A stretch of 64,000 bases of DNA, from the NCBI RefSeq assembly GCF_036002505.1, contig NZ_DASYTH010000297.1, forward strand, positions 13,748 to 77,747, written 5' to 3'. A model generated the notes under the pieces. The model had not been told where the DNA came from and searched no databases. It saw only the letters and a program-made list of their open reading frames with translations. Shown here in pieces: positions 6,735 to 15,893 of this stretch. This DNA is from DASYTH01 sp036002505. GTDB lineage: Bacteria > Actinomycetota > Actinomycetes > Mycobacteriales > Pseudonocardiaceae. The stretch's first letter is position 1; every line of letters starts with the position of its first letter. The translations under genes and the position numbers were made by a program.

Positions 6735-9302
6735 ATGCGTGTTCGAGCCATCCTCGCTACGCTCGGACTGGCACTGGGAGCCGTGCTCGTCGCTCCTGGC
6801 GCCATACCCGCGCACGCCGCCACGTTCAACTACGGCGAAGCCCTGCAGAAGGCGATCTGGTTCTACGAGGCCCAGGTTTCCGGGCCGAAACCGTCGTGGA
6901 ACCGGGTGAGCTGGCGGGGTGACTCGGGCATGACCGACGGCCAGTCGGCCGGTGTGGATCTCACCGGTGGCTGGTACGACGCCGGTGACCACGTCAAGTT
7001 CGGCTTCCCCATGGCGTTCTCGGCCACCATGCTGGCCTGGGGCGCGGTGGAGTACCGCAACGCGTACACCCAGTCCGGCCAGCTCACCAGTCTCACCAAC
7101 AACCTGAAGGTGGCCACGGACTACTTCCTCAAGGCGCACACCGCGCCGAACGTCCTCTATGGACAGGTCGGCGCCGGCGGCCCGGACCACGGCTGGTGGG
7201 GCCCGGTCGAGGTGATGCCGATGACCCGGCCGGCGTTCAAGATCGACGCCACCTGTGGCGGGTCGGACCTGGCCGGGGAGACCGCGGCCGCGCTGGCCGC
7301 GTCCTCCATGGTGTTCCGCCCGACCAATCCGTCCTATGCGGACACCCTGGTGACGCACGCCCGGCAGCTCTACACGTTCGCCGACACCGTGCGGCGCAAG
7401 TACTCCGACTGCATCACCGACGCCGCCGGCTTCTACCAGTCGTTCAGCGGCTTCCAGGACGAGCTGGTGTGGGGTGCGACCTGGCTCTACCGGGCCACCG
7501 GTGACACCGCGTTCCTGACCAAGGCGGAGACCGAGTACGACCGGATTCCGCTCGACCAGGCCGGTCTGCGGCCGTTCAAGTGGACCCTGGCCTGGGACGA
7601 CAAGTCGTTCGGCACCTACATCCTGCTGGCCCGGATCACCGGCAAGCAGAAGTACATCGACGACGCCAACCGGTGGCTGGACTTCTGGACCGTCGGGGTC
7701 AACGGGCAGCGGGTCCGGTACTCGCCGGGCGGCCAGGCGTTCCTCGACGTCTGGGGATCCCTGCGGTACGCGGCCAACACCGCGTTCGCCGCGTTCGTGT
7801 ACAGCGACTGGACCACCGACGCCACCCGCAAGACCCGCTACCACGACTTCGCCGTGCGGCAGATCAACTATGCGCTCGGCGAGAACCCGCGCAACGCCTC
7901 GTATCTGGTCGGGTTCGGCAGCAATCCGCCGCGGAACCCGCATCACCGCACGGCGCACGGGTCCTGGTCGGACAACATCGCCGAGCCCACGCTGAGCCGG
8001 CACATCCTGTACGGCGCGCTGGTCGGCGGCCCGGGCTCGGCCGACGACTCCTACGCCGACAGCCGGCAGGACTTCCAGCGCAACGAGGTGGCCACCGACT
8101 ACAACGCCGGGTTCACCAGCGCGCTGGTCCGGATGTTCCAGGAGTTCGGCGGCAGCCCGCTGGCCAGCTTCCCGCCGACGGAGACCCCGGACGGCCCGGA
8201 GCTCTTCCTGCAGGCCGGGGTGAACGCCTCCGGCACGAACTTCACCGAGATCAAGACGTTGATCTTCAACCACTCCGCGTGGCCGGCCCGCGCGGTGAAC
8301 AACGCCTCGTTCCGGTACTACTTCACGCTGGACGGCGCCACCACGCCGAGCCAGATCACGCTGTCCACGGCGTTCAGCCAGTGCTCGGCGCCGACCGGGC
8401 CGACATTGTTCTCCGGCAACGTCTACTACGTCACGGTGAGCTGCGCCGGGCAGAGCATCGCGCCGCAGGGGCAGTCGCCGTCCCGCCGGGAGATCCAGTT
8501 CCGGATCGCAAGCGCAGGGGCCGCTCTCTGGGACCCGACCAACGACTGGTCCTATCAGGACATCGCCAAGACCCCCGGGGCGACGCCGGTCACCGTGCAG
8601 AACATGGAGCTGTACGCGGGCACCACGAAGATCTACGGCAATGCGCCCGGCCCGCCGGTCAACGACCCGACGCCGCCGACCCAGCCCGGCACGCCGACCG
8701 CGGCGAACGTCACCGCCACCAGCGCGACGCTGTCCTGGACCGGGTCGACCGACGCCGGTGGCTCGGGGCTGGCCGGCTACGACCTGTTCCGGGTGACCGG
8801 CGCGCCACCGCCGGATCCGCTGCTCGCCCAGTCCGCCACGAACTCGGTCACGTTGCAGGGCCTCACGCCCAGCACGGTCTACCAGGTGTACGTGCGCGCC
8901 CGGGACGGCTCGGGCAACCAGTCCACCCCGTCGGCGACGCTCAGCTTCACCACCCAGCAGGGTCCACCGCCGGGTGGCTGCCGGGTGAGCTACACGGCCA
9001 GCGACTGGGGTACCGGCTCGGACGGGTTCACCGCCAACATGTCGCTGACCAACACCGGAAGTTCGACCGTCGCAAGTGGATGGTCATTTGTGTTCACGTT
9101 CCCGAACGGGCAGCGGGTCTCGCAGCCGGGCTGGAACGCCACCTTCACGCAGGCCGCCGGCAGCGGGACGGTGACGGCCACCGGGCCGCAGTCGATCGCA
9201 CCGGGTGGCTCGTGGAGCTTCGGCTTCAACGGCACGCACCCGAGCACGAACTCGCCGCCCACCACCTTCACCCTCAACGGCCAACCCTGCACGACCGCTT
9301 GA
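6735..9302 (+). CDS. Secreted GH9 cellulase with CBM3c, FN3 and CBM2 (Cel9A type)
   Basis: Endo/processive beta-1,4-glucanase with the module order of Thermobifida Cel9A. The ATG at 6735 is nine bases after GGAGGGA and gives a clean signal peptide ending AHA (residue 28). Domains: GH9 (about 29-470) with GWYDAGDHVKFGFP carrying the catalytic-base aspartates, the PHHRTAHGSW histidine motif and NEVATDYNAGF with the acid Glu; CBM3c (about 485-632); fibronectin type III (about 645-740); CBM2 (about 748-855). It shares a strand and a 17-bp gap with the following GH5 gene, so both are probably one transcript. No CelR box of its own was seen. Confidence 0.95.
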   Translation: MRVRAILATLGLALGAVLVAPGAIPAHAATFNYGEALQKAIWFYEAQVSGPKPSWNRVSWRGDSGMTDGQSAGVDLTGGWYDAGDHVKFGFPMAFSATMLAWGAVEYRNAYTQSGQLTSLTNNLKVATDYFLKAHTAPNVLYGQVGAGGPDHGWWGPVEVMPMTRPAFKIDATCGGSDLAGETAAALAASSMVFRPTNPSYADTLVTHARQLYTFADTVRRKYSDCITDAAGFYQSFSGFQDELVWGATWLYRATGDTAFLTKAETEYDRIPLDQAGLRPFKWTLAWDDKSFGTYILLARITGKQKYIDDANRWLDFWTVGVNGQRVRYSPGGQAFLDVWGSLRYAANTAFAAFVYSDWTTDATRKTRYHDFAVRQINYALGENPRNASYLVGFGSNPPRNPHHRTAHGSWSDNIAEPTLSRHILYGALVGGPGSADDSYADSRQDFQRNEVATDYNAGFTSALVRMFQEFGGSPLASFPPTETPDGPELFLQAGVNASGTNFTEIKTLIFNHSAWPARAVNNASFRYYFTLDGATTPSQITLSTAFSQCSAPTGPTLFSGNVYYVTVSCAGQSIAPQGQSPSRREIQFRIASAGAALWDPTNDWSYQDIAKTPGATPVTVQNMELYAGTTKIYGNAPGPPVNDPTPPTQPGTPTAANVTATSATLSWTGSTDAGGSGLAGYDLFRVTGAPPPDPLLAQSATNSVTLQGLTPSTVYQVYVRARDGSGNQSTPSATLSFTTQQGPPPGGCRVSYTASDWGTGSDGFTANMSLTNTGSSTVASGWSFVFTFPNGQRVSQPGWNATFTQAAGSGTVTATGPQSIAPGGSWSFGFNGTHPSTNSPPTTFTLNGQPCTTA

Positions 9303-9319
9303 GCGAGGGAGCTCCCACC

Positions 9320-10885
9320 ATGAAACGCCTTTTCCGCCGCAAGATACTGCTTTCCCTGCTACCGGCACTGCTCGTGCTCGGGCTGGTGCCGGTCGTCGCG
9401 CTGACCGCGGCTCCGCCCCCGGCGGCCGCCGCCGGCGTGGGTTTCTGGCACACCAACGGAAAGCAGTTGCTGGACAGCAACAACCAGCCGGTGCGGATGA
9501 CCGGCATCAACTGGTTCGGCCTGGAGACCGCGAACTACACCCCGCACGGGCTCTGGTCGCGCGGCTACAAGGACATGATGGACCAGATGAAGAGCCTGAA
9601 GTACAACACGCTCAGGCTTCCGTTCTCCAGCCAGCTCTTCGACGCCAGCAGCACCCCGAACAGCATCCGTTTCGACCTGAACCCGGACCTCCAGGGCCTG
9701 TCCGGCATCCAGATCATGGACAAGATCATCGCCTACGCCGGGCAGATCGGCATGAAGGTGCTGCTCGACCGGCACCGACCGGACTCCGGCGCGCAGTCCG
9801 CGCTCTGGTACACCGCGCAGTACCCGGAGAGCCGGTGGATCAGTGACTGGCAGATGCTGGCCCGCCGTTACGCCGGCAACACCGCGGTGATCGGCGCCGA
9901 CCTGCACAACGAGCCGCACGGCATCCAGGGCGGCGGCGGCTCCACCTGGGGCACCGGCAGCATGACCACCGACTGGCGGCTGGCCGCCGAGCGTGCCGGC
10001 AACGCCATCCTGGCGATCAACTCGAACTGGCTGATCGTGGTCGAGGGCATCGACAACTTCAACAACGACGGCTACTGGTGGGGCGGCAACCTGCAGGGCG
10101 CCGCGCAGTTCCCGGTGCGGCTGAACGTGGCCAACCGGCTGGTCTACTCGGCCCACGACTACGCCACCTCGGTGTTCCAGCAGCCGTGGTTCTCCGACCC
10201 GACCTTCCCGAACAACATGCCCGGCATCTGGAACCGGATGTGGGGCTTCCTGGTGCAGAACAACGTGGCGCCGGTCCTGGTCGGCGAGTTCGGCACCACC
10301 CTTCAGGATCCGCGGGACGAGACCTGGCTGCGCGCGCTGATGAACTACATGGGCACCGGCAGCAACGGGATCAACTTCACGTTCTGGTCGTGGAACCCCA
10401 ACTCCGGTGACACCGGCGGGATCCTCAACGACGACTGGACCACCGTGAACACCCGCAAGCAGAACATCCTCAACCCGTTCCTGCTCGGCGTGGACGCGCC
10501 GCCGACGTCCGGCACCACCGGCCCGACCACCTCGACCAGCACCACGCCACCCCCGCCGGTGCGCTGCACGGTGACCTGGGTCCCCAACGACTGGGGCACC
10601 GGGTTCACCACGCAGGTCTCGATCGCCAACACCGGCACCACCGCGATCAACGGCTGGACGTTGGCGTTCTCCTTCGCCGGCAACCAGAGGATCTCCAACG
10701 GCTGGGGCGCCACCTGGACCCAGGCGGCCGGCAGCGCCAACGTCACCGCGGTCAACCTGGACTTCAACCGCACGATCGCGGCCGGCGCCACGGTGCGGGA
10801 CATGGGATTCCAGGCCGCTTACACCGGGACCAACGCGCGCCCGACCAACTTCACGGTCAACGGTTCGGCCTGCACGGTCGCATGA
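9320..10885 (+). CDS. Secreted GH5 endo-beta-1,4-glucanase with C-terminal CBM2
   Basis: Endoglucanase cutting internal bonds of cellulose. The ATG at 9320 follows GAGGGAG; the open frame continues far upstream but that part overlaps the GH9 gene and has no signal peptide. The signal peptide ends at AAAA (about residue 37). The GH5 domain (about 38-395) has LHNEPHG with the acid/base Glu (about 197) and LVGEFGT with the nucleophile Glu (about 322). A Thr/Ser/Pro linker (about 396-412) leads to CBM2 (about 414-521). Overall it resembles actinomycete GH5_1-type cellulases; the subfamily call is from memory. Confidence 0.92.
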   Translation: MKRLFRRKILLSLLPALLVLGLVPVVALTAAPPPAAAAGVGFWHTNGKQLLDSNNQPVRMTGINWFGLETANYTPHGLWSRGYKDMMDQMKSLKYNTLRLPFSSQLFDASSTPNSIRFDLNPDLQGLSGIQIMDKIIAYAGQIGMKVLLDRHRPDSGAQSALWYTAQYPESRWISDWQMLARRYAGNTAVIGADLHNEPHGIQGGGGSTWGTGSMTTDWRLAAERAGNAILAINSNWLIVVEGIDNFNNDGYWWGGNLQGAAQFPVRLNVANRLVYSAHDYATSVFQQPWFSDPTFPNNMPGIWNRMWGFLVQNNVAPVLVGEFGTTLQDPRDETWLRALMNYMGTGSNGINFTFWSWNPNSGDTGGILNDDWTTVNTRKQNILNPFLLGVDAPPTSGTTGPTTSTSTTPPPPVRCTVTWVPNDWGTGFTTQVSIANTGTTAINGWTLAFSFAGNQRISNGWGATWTQAAGSANVTAVNLDFNRTIAAGATVRDMGFQAAYTGTNARPTNFTVNGSACTVA

Positions 10886-10913
10886 AGCTTGCGGAATGCG
10901 AGGTGAGGGAGTT

Positions 10914-10937
10914 GGCCTACCGCGACGAGGGTAGGCC
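10914..10937 (+). terminator. Hairpin after the GH9-GH5 pair
   Basis: GGCCTACC pairs with GGTAGGCC across an 8-nt loop, 28 bp after the GH5 stop. No T-run follows. Confidence 0.5.
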
Positions 10938-11050
10938 GAGGAACGAGGTCTGCCCGAGGAACGGTCCGGTGACCACCCAGTCAAGGCGACCCACGACCAC
11001 GGCCAACATTCCCGAACTAGAAGACACCGCCTGAGGAAGAGAGAAACCCA

Positions 11051-12925
11051 ATGACCAGCAGGCAATGGGGCCGCTGGATCGCCGGAGTGGGGGCCGCGGT
11101 GCTGACCGCGGCCACCCTCGCGGTGGCGGGCGCACCGCAGGCGGCGGCCGGGCCGGTGTTCGTCACCCGCAACGGGTCCTCGTTCGACCTCGGCGGGCAG
11201 CCGTTCCGCTGGGGCGGCACGAACAACTACTACCTGCACTACAAGTCGCAGCTCATGGTCGACGACGTGTTCAGCGACGCGGTGGCCATGAACCTCAAGG
11301 TGCTGCGGGCGTGGACGTCGCTGGAGTGCGGCGGGGACAAGCCGAACTCGGCCGGCGGCTGCTCGGCCGGCCCGGACGCGTGGACGCAGCGGTGGAGCAA
11401 CGCGCTGAACAAGCCGGAGATCAACACCGGCGCGGGCGGGCTGCAGAAGCTGGACTACATGCTGGCCAAGGCGAACGCGGTCGGGATCAAGCTGATCCTG
11501 CCGTTCGTCAACAACTGGCGCGACTTCGGTGGTATGGACCAGTACGTCACCTGGTACGGCCTGCAGTTCCACGACCAGTTCTACACCGACACGCGGATCA
11601 AGCAGAACTACAGGGACTGGATCTCGGCGATCCTCAACCGGACCAACACGATCACCGGGGTGCAGTACAAGAACGACCCGGCGGTGTTCGCCTGGGAGCT
11701 GGGCAACGAGCCGCGCTGTATCAACGCCTCGCTGCCCGCCTCCGGCACCTGCACCGCGGACACGCTGACCGGCTGGGCCGGCGAGATGTCCACGTTCATC
11801 AAGGGCATTGACAGCAACCACATGGTGTCCGTGGGCGACGAGGGCTTCCACCCCGGAGTCGGCGGCACCGCGGGCAGCTGGCCGTACAACATCACCGACG
11901 GCGTCGACCACGCCCGGCTGACCGCGCTGCCGAACATCGACTTCGGCACCTACCACCTCTACCCCCAGGGCTGGGGCCAGTCCCCGGCGCAGGACTGGGG
12001 CACGGGGTGGATCAACGACCACAACTCGGTGGGCACCACGCTGAACAAGCCGGAGATCCTCGAGGAGTTCGGCAGCACCGACCAGTCCACAAGGGACGCG
12101 ACGTACACCGCGTGGACCAACGCGCTGCGCATGGGGAGTGCCGGTGGCGGCTTCATGTTCTGGCTGCTCACCGGGATCCAGGACGACGGCCAGCTCTACC
12201 CCGACTTCGACGGTTTCCGTGTCGTCACCCCATCCGGCACGGCAACCGTCCTCACCAACGCCGCCAACCAGATGAGCGGGGGCAGCGGGGACGTGACGCC
12301 GCCGACCACACCCGGCACGCCGACCGCGTCCGCGGTGACCGCAACCGGCGCGAGCCTCGCCTGGACGGCGTCCTCGGACGGGTCGGGCAGCGGTCTGGCC
12401 GGATACAGCGTCTACCGCCGGCAGGGCACGACGGACACGTTGCTGTCGAATTCGACGACGAATTCGACGACCCTGACCGGATTGACGCCGGCCACCCAGT
12501 ACCAGATCGTGGTGCGCGCCCGGGACAATGCCGGGAATTTGTCGGCGGCCTCCGGCGCGGTCACGTTCACGACATTGCCGGACACCACCGGCGGGCGCTG
12601 CCGCGTCGTTTATCAATCCAGCAACTGGGGTGGGACGCCCGGCTTCACGGCCAACGTCACCATCACCAACACCGGCACCGCCACGGTCACCGGCTGGACC
12701 CTGGCGTTCACCTTCCCCGCCGGTCAACGCGTCACCGACGGCTGGAGCGCCACCTGGAGCCAGGCCGCCGGCAGTGCGAACGTCACCGCGGTGAACCTGG
12801 ACTGGAACCGCACCCTGGCGCCGAATGCGTCGGTCGGTATTGGTTTCAACGGCTCGTTCACCGGAACGTCCAACCCGGCGCCCACGGCCTTCACGCTGAA
12901 CGGCAACACGTGCTCGACTTCATAA
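11051..12925 (+). CDS. Secreted endo-1,4-beta-mannanase (GH5, subfamily 7 type) with FN3 and CBM2
   Basis: Predicted to hydrolyse beta-mannans such as glucomannan in plant walls. The signal peptide ends AAAG (about residue 33). The catalytic domain (about 34-415) has the NYYLHYKS and LRAWTSLECGG segments typical of GH5_7 mannanases, AWELGNEPR with the acid/base Glu (about 219) and LEEFGSTDQ with the nucleophile. A fibronectin type III domain (about 417-510) and CBM2 (about 515-624) follow. The FN3 closely resembles those in the xylanases downstream (GLAGYSVYRRQGTTDTLLS), which points to module shuffling within the island. Confidence 0.92.
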   Translation: MTSRQWGRWIAGVGAAVLTAATLAVAGAPQAAAGPVFVTRNGSSFDLGGQPFRWGGTNNYYLHYKSQLMVDDVFSDAVAMNLKVLRAWTSLECGGDKPNSAGGCSAGPDAWTQRWSNALNKPEINTGAGGLQKLDYMLAKANAVGIKLILPFVNNWRDFGGMDQYVTWYGLQFHDQFYTDTRIKQNYRDWISAILNRTNTITGVQYKNDPAVFAWELGNEPRCINASLPASGTCTADTLTGWAGEMSTFIKGIDSNHMVSVGDEGFHPGVGGTAGSWPYNITDGVDHARLTALPNIDFGTYHLYPQGWGQSPAQDWGTGWINDHNSVGTTLNKPEILEEFGSTDQSTRDATYTAWTNALRMGSAGGGFMFWLLTGIQDDGQLYPDFDGFRVVTPSGTATVLTNAANQMSGGSGDVTPPTTPGTPTASAVTATGASLAWTASSDGSGSGLAGYSVYRRQGTTDTLLSNSTTNSTTLTGLTPATQYQIVVRARDNAGNLSAASGAVTFTTLPDTTGGRCRVVYQSSNWGGTPGFTANVTITNTGTATVTGWTLAFTFPAGQRVTDGWSATWSQAAGSANVTAVNLDWNRTLAPNASVGIGFNGSFTGTSNPAPTAFTLNGNTCSTS

Positions 12926-13045
12926 GGAGGAAATAGCACACGAGGAGTAACGAACACTGAATACTGCACACCCAGTCCACAATTGTCCACAGGCTCTTAC
13001 CTAATGTGGGTCCTGCAGCGAAATCCACACAATGGAGGGTCGACC

Positions 13046-15790
13046 ATGCGAGGGAAGCTAGCTCACGCGCTGGCCGGGATGGTCGTCGCCGGCTCGGTCA
13101 TAGTGGCGGTCCAGGGAGCCGTCCAGACCGCGCCGGCGGCGGCCGGGGACATCCTGGCCAGCGAGCCGTACACCTGGAAGAACGTGCAGATCGCCGGTGG
13201 CGGCTTCGTGCCGGGCATCGTGTTCAACCCGACCGAACGCAACCTGATCTACGCCCGCACCGACATCGGTGGGGCCTACCGCTGGAACGAGAGCACCCAG
13301 CGGTGGATTCCCTTGCTGGACTGGGTGGGCCAGAACAACTGGGGCTTCAACGGGGTGAGTGCCCTGGCCACCGACCCGGTGGAGACCAACCGGGTCTACG
13401 CGGCCGCCGGCATGTACACCAACAGCTGGGACCCCAACAACGGCGCCATCCTGCGCTCGGCCGACAGGGGCAACACCTGGCAGACCACCAACCTGCCGTT
13501 CAAGCTGGGCGGAAACATGCCCGGCCGCGGCATGGGCGAGCGCCTCGCGGTCGACCCGAACCGGAACAGCACCGTCTACTTCGGAGCGCCGGAGGGCAAC
13601 GGCCTGTGGCGCAGCACCGACTTCGGCGCCACCTGGGCGAAGGTGACCAGCTTCCCCAACCCCGGCACCTGGTCGCAGGATCCGAACGACCCGAACCAGT
13701 ACCTGTCGCACAAGCCCGGCGTGGTGTGGGTGACGTTCGACAAGCGCACCGGTTCGACCGGCAACGCCACGCAGACCATCTACGCCGGCGTCTCCGACCT
13801 GACCACCACCGTCTACCGCAGCACCAACGGCGGATCGACCTGGACGGCCCTCGCCGGCCAGCCGACCGGCATGATGGCGCAGCAGGGCGCGCTGGACGAG
13901 GTCAACGGCTTCCTGTACATCACCACCAGCAACAACGGCGGCCCGTACGACGGCACCAACGGCGCGGTGTGGCGCTACACCACGGCGACCGGCGCCTGGA
14001 CCAACGTGACTCCGCCGCCACCGCTGGGCAACACCGCACCGTACTACGGGCATGCCGGCCTCTCCCTCGACATGCAGCGCCCGGGCACGCTCATGGTCAC
14101 CGGCTACAGCTCGTGGTGGCCGGACACCTGGATCTTCCGCAGCACCGACAGCGGCGCCACCTGGCAGCGGCTCTGGGACGTGCCGAGCTTCCCGACCCGC
14201 GCCAACCGCTACACGCAGGACATCACGTCGGTGCCGTGGATGGCCTTCGGGCCCAACCCGAACCCGGCGGCGCCGGAGTCCTTCCTGAAGCTGGGCTGGA
14301 TGACCCAGGCGCTGGAGATCGACCCGTTCAACTCCAACCGGTTCATGTACGGCACCGGCGCCACCATCTACGGCAGCACCAACCTGACCACGTTCGACAC
14401 CGGCGGCAACATCACGATCAAGCCGATGGTCGCGGGGCTGGAGGAGACCGCGGTGCTCGACCTGATCAGCCCGCCGTCCGGGGCGCCGCTGATCTCCGGG
14501 CTCGGTGACGTCGGCGGGTTCCAGCACACCAACCTGGACGCCGTCCCGTCGAAGACGTTCACCCAGCCGTACTTCACCACCACGTCCAGCCTGGACTACG
14601 CCGAGCGCACGCCGAGCATCATGGTGCGGGCCGGCAACTTCGCCGACGCCGACCGCCCAAACGACAGCCACGTGGCGTTCTCCACCGACGGCGGCGCGAA
14701 CTGGTTCCAGGGCAGCGAACCCGGCGGCATCAACGAGGGCGGCACGGTGGCCGCCAACGCCGACGGCAGCCGGTTCGTCTGGGCACCCAATGGCCAGACG
14801 CCGGTCTTCTCGGTGGGCTTCGGCAACTCCTGGACCCAGGTGCAGGGCCTGCCCACGCTGTCGCAGGTCGAGTCGGACCGGGTCAACGCCAGCAAGTTCT
14901 ACGGGTTCAACGGCGGCCAGTTCTACGTCAGCACCAACGGCGGCCAGTCGTTCACCGCGACGGTCCAAACAGGACTGCCCAGCACCGGGAAGTTCAAGGC
15001 GATCCCGGGCACCGAGGGCGAGATCTGGCTCGCCGGCGACACCGGCGTGTTCCGCTCGACCAACTCGGGCACCAGCTTCACCAAGATCGCCTCGGTGACC
15101 TCGGCGAAGAGCATCGGGTTCGGCCGGGCGGCCCCCGGGCGGACGAACCCGGCGCTGTTCATCCTGGGCACGGTCGGCGGCGTGACCGGCGTGTTCCGGT
15201 CCGACGACGCCGGCACGAACTGGGTGCAGATCAACGACAGCGCGCACCAGTACGGCAACGCGGGCGATGCGATCACCGGTGACCCCCGGGTCTACGGCCG
15301 CGTGTACCTCGGCACCAACGGGCGGGGTGTGCTCTACGCCGACCGGAACGGCGGCGGGACCACGACCTCCAGCAGCACCACCACGTCGACGTCCACCAGC
15401 ACGACGACGACCACCACCCGCACCACGACGACGACGTCGACCACAACGACCAGCACGCCACCGGGCAACTGCCGGGTGACCTACCGGATCACCAACCAGT
15501 GGGACACCGGGTTCAACGCCAACGTGAACATCGCCAACACCGGCACGGCGGCGATCAACGGGTGGACGCTGCGGTTCAACTTCCCGGCGACCCAGCGCGT
15601 CACGAGCGGCTGGAGCGCGACCTGGACGCAGGCGACCGGTAGCGCCAGCGTCTCGGCGGTCAATTTCGACTGGAACGCAAATATTGGAGTTGGTAACTCG
15701 ATCGACATCGGATTCACCGGCTCGTGGGCCGGCAGCAACCCACAGCCAACCAGTTTCACGATCAACAACAACCAGTGTTCAACCGGATAG
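13046..15790 (+). CDS. Secreted GH74 xyloglucanase with CBM2
   Basis: Predicted xyloglucan-specific beta-1,4-glucanase. The ATG at 13046 is five bases after GGAGGGT; a start at 12983 would add 21 residues ahead of the signal peptide and is unlikely. Signal peptide about 1-34. The GH74 double seven-bladed propeller (about 35-770) carries the two catalytic Asp motifs, YARTDIGGAYRW near the N-terminus and SGLGDVGGFQH mid-protein, plus several Asp-box style repeats (RSTDFGATW, RSTNGGSTW). A Thr/Ser-rich linker (about 771-806) joins CBM2 (about 808-914). Strips xyloglucan from cellulose, complementing the cellulases upstream. Confidence 0.95.
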   Translation: MRGKLAHALAGMVVAGSVIVAVQGAVQTAPAAAGDILASEPYTWKNVQIAGGGFVPGIVFNPTERNLIYARTDIGGAYRWNESTQRWIPLLDWVGQNNWGFNGVSALATDPVETNRVYAAAGMYTNSWDPNNGAILRSADRGNTWQTTNLPFKLGGNMPGRGMGERLAVDPNRNSTVYFGAPEGNGLWRSTDFGATWAKVTSFPNPGTWSQDPNDPNQYLSHKPGVVWVTFDKRTGSTGNATQTIYAGVSDLTTTVYRSTNGGSTWTALAGQPTGMMAQQGALDEVNGFLYITTSNNGGPYDGTNGAVWRYTTATGAWTNVTPPPPLGNTAPYYGHAGLSLDMQRPGTLMVTGYSSWWPDTWIFRSTDSGATWQRLWDVPSFPTRANRYTQDITSVPWMAFGPNPNPAAPESFLKLGWMTQALEIDPFNSNRFMYGTGATIYGSTNLTTFDTGGNITIKPMVAGLEETAVLDLISPPSGAPLISGLGDVGGFQHTNLDAVPSKTFTQPYFTTTSSLDYAERTPSIMVRAGNFADADRPNDSHVAFSTDGGANWFQGSEPGGINEGGTVAANADGSRFVWAPNGQTPVFSVGFGNSWTQVQGLPTLSQVESDRVNASKFYGFNGGQFYVSTNGGQSFTATVQTGLPSTGKFKAIPGTEGEIWLAGDTGVFRSTNSGTSFTKIASVTSAKSIGFGRAAPGRTNPALFILGTVGGVTGVFRSDDAGTNWVQINDSAHQYGNAGDAITGDPRVYGRVYLGTNGRGVLYADRNGGGTTTSSSTTTSTSTSTTTTTTRTTTTTSTTTTSTPPGNCRVTYRITNQWDTGFNANVNIANTGTAAINGWTLRFNFPATQRVTSGWSATWTQATGSASVSAVNFDWNANIGVGNSIDIGFTGSWAGSNPQPTSFTINNNQCSTG

Positions 15791-15813
15791 GGATGGCTGT
15801 ACACACCCCGGAC

Positions 15814-15847
15814 CGGCTCGGGTGGGACGCTGACACCGCCCGAGCCG
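15814..15847 (+). terminator. Hairpin terminator after GH74
   Basis: CGGCTCGGGTGG (15814-15825) pairs with CCGCCCGAGCCG (15836-15847), one mismatch, between GH74 and the xylanase operon. Confidence 0.65.
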
Positions 15848-15893
15848 CCGGGCATGGACCGCCATCTCGCTCAACTAACAGAGGTGGCCCTCA

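Noticed and set aside
9307..9316. GGGAGCTCCC palindrome just before the GH5 start, resembling a CelR box
   Set aside because: It lacks the central GC and flanking T/A of the 14-bp operator; it is better explained as the GAGGGAG ribosome site.
12983..12991. TTGTCCACA, an actinobacterial DnaA-box match, with further TCCACA copies nearby before GH74
   Set aside because: A single exact box with two partial ones, no dnaA/dnaN genes and no AT-rich unwinding region: not an origin.
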